From assembly GCA_030688705.1 (NCBI GenBank), contig JAUYJH010000028.1, positions 1-9,388 of the forward strand: DNA of 9,388 bases, in the 5' to 3' direction. Position numbers and translations under genes: made by a program. A model generated the notes under the pieces. That model did not search any database. It was not told where the DNA came from and worked only from the letters and a program-made list of their open reading frames with translations. The stretch is from Deltaproteobacteria bacterium (GTDB taxonomy: Bacteria > UBA10199 > SPLOWO2-01-44-7). The first letter of the stretch is position 1. Each line of letters starts with the position of its first letter. Positions 5,778-9,388 of the stretch are shown here, piece by piece.

Positions 5778-7268
5778 TCACTGCTCCTCTTCCCAACCGA
5801 TTTTTTTTAAGAAATCGTCATAGCCGCCGTTAAAGACTTCGGCATTGCCGTGCTGGAACAAAACAAGGCGCGTGGCGAGCGCCCTCAAAATCATTTCGCT
5901 GTGGGTGACAATGACAACGGCCCCTTCAAAATCTTCGATGGCTTCGATCAAGGCTTCGATCGATTGCATATCGAGATGGTTTGTCGGTTCATCCAAAAAA
6001 AGAAGATTGGCCGGGGCGGCAAGAATTTTTCCCAAAAGAACGCGGCTTTTTTCGCCGCCGGAAAGAACCGAAACCTTCTTTTCGGCGGTGTCACCCGAAA
6101 ACATCATGACGCCGCACAGAGTGCGAACCGCAGTTCGGTTCAAGGAATGATTGGCAGAGCTGATTTCCTCTTCCACCGTCTGATTTTTATGCAGGCGATC
6201 GATATTGGTCTGTCCAAAATAGCCAAGCTTCATATGTTGATGCGACTTGATCGTCCCGCCTATCGGCTTCAGCCCGCCCGCCATTAAATTGAGAAGGGTC
6301 GATTTTCCATAACCGTTTTTTCCGATCACGGCGATCCGGTCTCCTGCGTGGAGCGAAAGATTGAAATTATGGATCAGCGGTTTTTGAGGATCAAAGTGAA
6401 ATGAAAGATCCTGTGCCTCCATGAGTGTTTTTGCGGCGAGAGGAGCATAGTGAAATGAAAAATCAAGATTGGCGATGCGGCTCAACTGCTGTTTTGGGGG
6501 CATCTTCTCCAGCAATTTAACGCGCGACTGAACCGACGATGCCTTGGAGGCCTGCGCGCGAAAGCGGTTGATAAAAACCTCCACATCTTTTCTCTTTTTC
6601 TCTTCATTGACACGCGTTTTTTCGTGAATCTCCTCATCCTGCGCAATTTGGGCGTATAGTTTTTGTGTGCCGCCGGAGAGTTTGATGATCTTGTGCCGAT
6701 GAATGGCCGCGGTGTGCGTTGTCACGCTATCCATGAACTCCCAATCGTGGGAGATGATGATCAGCTCGTTTTTCCAGGCGCGGAGGAATTTTCGTATCCA
6801 CCGGATGGAGAGAATATCGAGATAGTTGGTCGGTTCATCAAGCAACAAAAGGTTGGGATTAGAGACCAACACCTTGGCCAAATTCAGCCGAATTTGAAAA
6901 CCGCCGGAAAAAGTCGACGGGGCTTTTCCCATATCAGCCTCGGTAAACCCAAGACCGAAAAGAATCCTCTCTACTTTATAATGATCCCATTCTTCTCCCT
7001 CCGGCAATCCCAGACACCCCTCTTCCAACACGGTGGATTCAGTAAAATGAAGGTGCTGGGCCAAGTGCCCCATCCGGTAGTTCCGAGGCATGGAGATTTT
7101 ACCGGCATCGGGGAGCTCTTCGCCCAGAAGAAGACGAAAGAGAGTCGACTTTCCGTGCCCGTTTCTCCCCACCAACCCCAACCGCTCGCCCGGGGTCATC
7201 TGCAGAGAGGCCCCATCGAATAAAATCTGCGAGCCGTACGATTTATCGAGATTTCGAATGCTAAGCAT
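5778..7268 (-). CDS. ABC-F family ATPase, YheS/Uup-like
   Basis: This soluble protein has two ABC domains and no membrane part, typical of ABC-F factors that bind the ribosomal E site and relieve stalling or confer antibiotic protection. Domain 1 has Walker A GRNGHGKST (34-42), signature FSGGFQ (120-125) and Walker B LLLDEPTNYLD (catalytic Glu145). Domain 2 has GKNGYGKST (316-324), LSGGEKSR (402-409), LLFLDEPTNHLD (Glu427) and switch His456. The linker between them contains NRFRAQASKASSVQSRVKLL (about 234-253), which resembles the tRNA-interacting linker of YheS. At 496 residues it is shorter than YheS or Uup (about 635): the arm insertion in domain 1 is short and there is no C-terminal coiled coil. 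The ATG at 7268 has AAAAGGA 5 nt upstream. It starts 9 nt after the prfC stop, so coupling to release factor 3 is likely. The resistance or housekeeping role cannot be told from sequence alone. Confidence 0.93.
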   Translation of the reverse strand: MLSIRNLDKSYGSQILFDGASLQMTPGERLGLVGRNGHGKSTLFRLLLGEELPDAGKISMPRNYRMGHLAQHLHFTESTVLEEGCLGLPEGEEWDHYKVERILFGLGFTEADMGKAPSTFSGGFQIRLNLAKVLVSNPNLLLLDEPTNYLDILSIRWIRKFLRAWKNELIIISHDWEFMDSVTTHTAAIHRHKIIKLSGGTQKLYAQIAQDEEIHEKTRVNEEKKRKDVEVFINRFRAQASKASSVQSRVKLLEKMPPKQQLSRIANLDFSFHYAPLAAKTLMEAQDLSFHFDPQKPLIHNFNLSLHAGDRIAVIGKNGYGKSTLLNLMAGGLKPIGGTIKSHQHMKLGYFGQTNIDRLHKNQTVEEEISSANHSLNRTAVRTLCGVMMFSGDTAEKKVSVLSGGEKSRVLLGKILAAPANLLFLDEPTNHLDMQSIEALIEAIEDFEGAVVIVTHSEMILRALATRLVLFQHGNAEVFNGGYDDFLKKIGWEEEQ

Positions 7269-7277
7269 CGTGTCCTT

Positions 7278-8879
7278 TTATGATACGTTCACAAGACTGG
7301 AGAAAAAATCTATTTCAGGATTTTTCGCCGCGACGTAATTTTTTTCCCATTCGCTCTGGAATAAAATCAGGGGAAGCTCACGAATGTCATAGACGATATG
7401 GCCCGCGTATTGGTTTTCAAAGGCATGCAGGGCTTTTTTATTTTTTGAGGAGTACCATCGGGAAAATTGATAAGGCATCGGCACAAAAACCGCGTCGGCG
7501 CCGTATTCGTTCAACAGGCGGAACTTGACCACCTCGGCCTGAAGGTGCCCCACGACCCCCAGAATCGTGTCGCTATTGTGTTTTCTGCGAAACAGCTGCG
7601 AAGAGCCTTCCGCCGCCAGATGCTCCAGCCCTTTATGAAGCTGTTTGTTTTTGATCGGATTTTTCAGCTCCACCCGATAAAAAAGATCGGGCGAAAACTG
7701 CGGGATGCCGATGAATTTTAACGCCTCCCCTTTTGTCAGAGTATCCCCGATATTGAGGGTCCCGCGATCAAAAATGCCGATGATATCGCCGGCATAAGCC
7801 CGGTCGATATTGCTTCTCTCCTGCGAAAGAAACTGGATCGCGTTGTTGATCTTAAATTCTTTCCCGCGCCTGACGTGATACACCGACATTCCCTGCACGA
7901 ACTCGCCGGAGCAGATTCTCACAAACGCGGTCCGGTCCCGATGCTTGGGGTCCATGTTGGCCTGTATTTTAAAGACGACGCCGGTGAAATCGGCCTCGTC
8001 GGGTTCCACCATCCGCCCTTCCGCCGGCCGCGGGAGCGGCGAGGGAGCCTCTTGGAGAAAGGCCTCTAAAAATTCCTGTATGCCGAAATTTTTAACCGCG
8101 GAACCGAAAAAAACGGGGCTTAAATTCCCTTTGAGAAATAATTCGCGGTCAAATTCGTGTCCGGCGCCCGACAACAGTTCCAAATCTTCTTTAAGCTTTT
8201 CTATCCACTCACTCCCCACTTTTTCCTCCAAAACGGGGTCGTCCAGATTTTCAAAAAACTCCTGCTCTAAATCGCGCATTTTCAACGCGCTGGTGACAAG
8301 CCGGATGCGCTTCTGGTTAAGATCATAGACCCCTTTGAACCGCCCCCCCTGCCCGATCGGCCACGTCATGATGCAACACGAAAGATCAAGGGTTTTTTCG
8401 ATCTCATCGATCAGCTGGAACGGATCACGGCCCTCCAAATCCATCTTATTGATGAAGGTCATGATGGGAAGATTTCTCTCGCGGCAGACCTGAAAAAGTT
8501 TTTTGGTCTGGGCCTCAATCCCTTTTGAAGAATCGATGATCATGAGGACGCTGTCGACGGCGGTCAGAACGCGATACGTGTCTTCGCTGAAATCTTCATG
8601 CCCGGGCGTGTCGAGCAGATTGATCTCGCGGCCGCCATAGGAAAACTGCATCACCGAAGAGGTGACCGAAATGCCGCGCTGTTTTTCAATCTCCAACCAG
8701 TCCGATCTGGCAAAATGCTTGGACCGCTTGGCTTTCACCACGCCCGCCATCTGGATGGCATTGCCGAAAAAAAGCAGTTTTTCAGTCACGGTGGTTTTGC
8801 CCGCGTCGGGATGCGAAATAATGGCAAACGTTCTGCGTTTTTTGATTTCCCGCAATGCATCGGGAGTAATTTTATTCAT
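7278..8879 (-). CDS. prfC: Peptide chain release factor 3 (RF3)
   Basis: This GTPase recycles RF1 and RF2 from the ribosome after peptide release. The 533-residue length matches E. coli RF3 (529). GTPase motifs are clear: P-loop SHPDAGKTT at 22-30, switch I QRGISVTSS at 67-75, DTPGHEDF at 90-97 and NKMD at 144-147. The SHPDAGKT P-loop, the early MAGVVKAKRSKHFARSDWLEIEKQRG block and the RWY-containing C-terminal domain distinguish it from EF-G, LepA and TetM-type proteins. The ATG at 8879 overlaps the hemY stop in an ATGA arrangement, indicating translational coupling. Its own stop is 9 nt upstream of the ABC-F start. No frameshift or missing motif is seen. Confidence 0.97.
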   Translation of the reverse strand: MNKITPDALREIKKRRTFAIISHPDAGKTTVTEKLLFFGNAIQMAGVVKAKRSKHFARSDWLEIEKQRGISVTSSVMQFSYGGREINLLDTPGHEDFSEDTYRVLTAVDSVLMIIDSSKGIEAQTKKLFQVCRERNLPIMTFINKMDLEGRDPFQLIDEIEKTLDLSCCIMTWPIGQGGRFKGVYDLNQKRIRLVTSALKMRDLEQEFFENLDDPVLEEKVGSEWIEKLKEDLELLSGAGHEFDRELFLKGNLSPVFFGSAVKNFGIQEFLEAFLQEAPSPLPRPAEGRMVEPDEADFTGVVFKIQANMDPKHRDRTAFVRICSGEFVQGMSVYHVRRGKEFKINNAIQFLSQERSNIDRAYAGDIIGIFDRGTLNIGDTLTKGEALKFIGIPQFSPDLFYRVELKNPIKNKQLHKGLEHLAAEGSSQLFRRKHNSDTILGVVGHLQAEVVKFRLLNEYGADAVFVPMPYQFSRWYSSKNKKALHAFENQYAGHIVYDIRELPLILFQSEWEKNYVAAKNPEIDFFSSLVNVS

Positions 8880-9388
8880 AATTCATGGGTATCCCATGCA
8901 ATCTTTTCAGCATGCCGGGCCGTGTCGCCGAGAGAAACGCCGGTGAAATAATTGCCGGTCAAGTGGAGTCCCTTGATTTTGGCGGCCTCTTTTTCAATCG
9001 TTTCCATTTTTTCCCGGTGGCCGAGAAAATATTGGGGGATCGCCCTTTCGTATTTTTTGATCCAGACTTTTTTGGGGTCTCCGTTTATTTTTAAAACCGG
9101 CGCGGCAACTTTCCGAATCAACGCCAAAAAATCTCTCTCCTGCCACTTCAAAACGCCGGGATGTTTTGCCCCTCCGATGAAAAAAGTGAGAAGCGCTTCA
9201 TCCGCCGGCGCCCTCCCTTCAAAAACAGAAGAGTCCCAGATGCTCCCAAGCAGAGGATGTTTTTGGTCCGCGCCTGATAAAAATCCAAAGCCGTTTAACG
9301 GGTGACCCACTTGCGATCTGGAATAGGCGGCATGGACCAAAATGAGGGGTGCGTAATAGATGGAGGAAAGTTCTCTGGCCAAAACCGG
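8876..9388 (-). CDS. hemY: Oxygen-dependent protoporphyrinogen oxidase, C-terminal part
   Basis: This FAD enzyme oxidises protoporphyrinogen IX to protoporphyrin IX, the penultimate step of heme synthesis, using O2. It is named hemY here and hemG in some annotations. The last 170 residues are present; the N-terminal FAD-binding Rossmann part lies beyond the right edge, so the start is not seen. Recognisable family blocks are YYAPLILVHAAYSRSQVGHP, NGFGFL, LGSIWDSSVFEGRAP, LLTFFIGG, AIPQYFLGH and the C-terminal FAD-contact segment GLHLTGNYFTGVSLGDTARH. A coproporphyrinogen oxidase role, as in Gram-positive HemY, cannot be excluded from the C-terminus alone. The TGA stop overlaps the prfC ATG by 4 bp. 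Its product would feed the hemes of CydAB and the cytochrome c encoded nearby. Confidence 0.93.
   Translation of the reverse strand, partial: PVLARELSSIYYAPLILVHAAYSRSQVGHPLNGFGFLSGADQKHPLLGSIWDSSVFEGRAPADEALLTFFIGGAKHPGVLKWQERDFLALIRKVAAPVLKINGDPKKVWIKKYERAIPQYFLGHREKMETIEKEAAKIKGLHLTGNYFTGVSLGDTARHAEKIAWDTHEL

Noticed and set aside
5970..6860. Similar stretches near 5973 and 6820 in the ABC-F gene
   Set aside because: They encode the Walker B regions of the two ABC domains and reflect domain duplication in the protein, not a DNA repeat.
7278..8879. TetM-like ribosome protection protein instead of RF3
   Set aside because: The P-loop SHPDAGKT, the switch I block and the 533-residue length fit RF3, and TetM-type domains after domain II are absent.

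Overview
The window is a compact bacterial chromosome segment of moderate GC. The genes suggest a free-living, oxygen-exposed, Gram-negative-type bacterium: a predicted lipoprotein c-type cytochrome, a cytochrome bd quinol oxidase, an O2-dependent protoporphyrinogen oxidase and an Fe/Mn superoxide dismutase. The aconitase looks like the short 'Aquifex-type' family, which to my knowledge occurs in deltaproteobacterial and other deep lineages. That makes a deltaproteobacterial-grade or candidate-phylum genome plausible, but I cannot place it more precisely. I see no transposase, integrase, tRNA, rRNA, CRISPR array or phage gene.

Layout, left to right. (1) 1-137, minus: 5' end of an Fe/Mn superoxide dismutase gene that runs off the left edge. 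(2) 138-301: a 164-bp divergent control region with an AT-rich imperfect palindrome and a candidate sod promoter. (3) 302-715, plus: two tiny genes with strong Shine-Dalgarno (SD) sequences, a Gln/Pro/Lys-rich low-complexity protein and a 56-residue basic protein. The second ends exactly where cydB ends on the other strand. (4) 716-4949, minus: an aconitase-cydA-cydB operon, with the cydA SD overlapping the aconitase stop and the cydB start inside the end of cydA. (5) 5001-5501, plus: a monoheme c-type cytochrome lipoprotein, divergent from the aconitase gene across only about 50 bp. (6) 5503-9388, minus: a tight operon, transcribed right to left, of hemY (partial), prfC (release factor 3), an ABC-F ATPase and a small GIY-YIG protein.

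Two themes emerge. The left half is about oxygen and respiration: superoxide removal, an O2-sensitive TCA-cycle enzyme, and a high-affinity quinol oxidase. The hemY product would supply heme to the oxidase and the cytochrome. The right half couples heme synthesis to translation factors (RF3 and ABC-F). The main points worth checking are the coupled aconitase-cydAB operon, a Ser in place of a canonical aconitase cluster Cys, a Gln in CydA where E. coli has Arg391, the unrecognised small-protein pair beside sod, and the palindrome over the sod promoter. I did not find a clearly new multi-gene system; most genes belong to known families.
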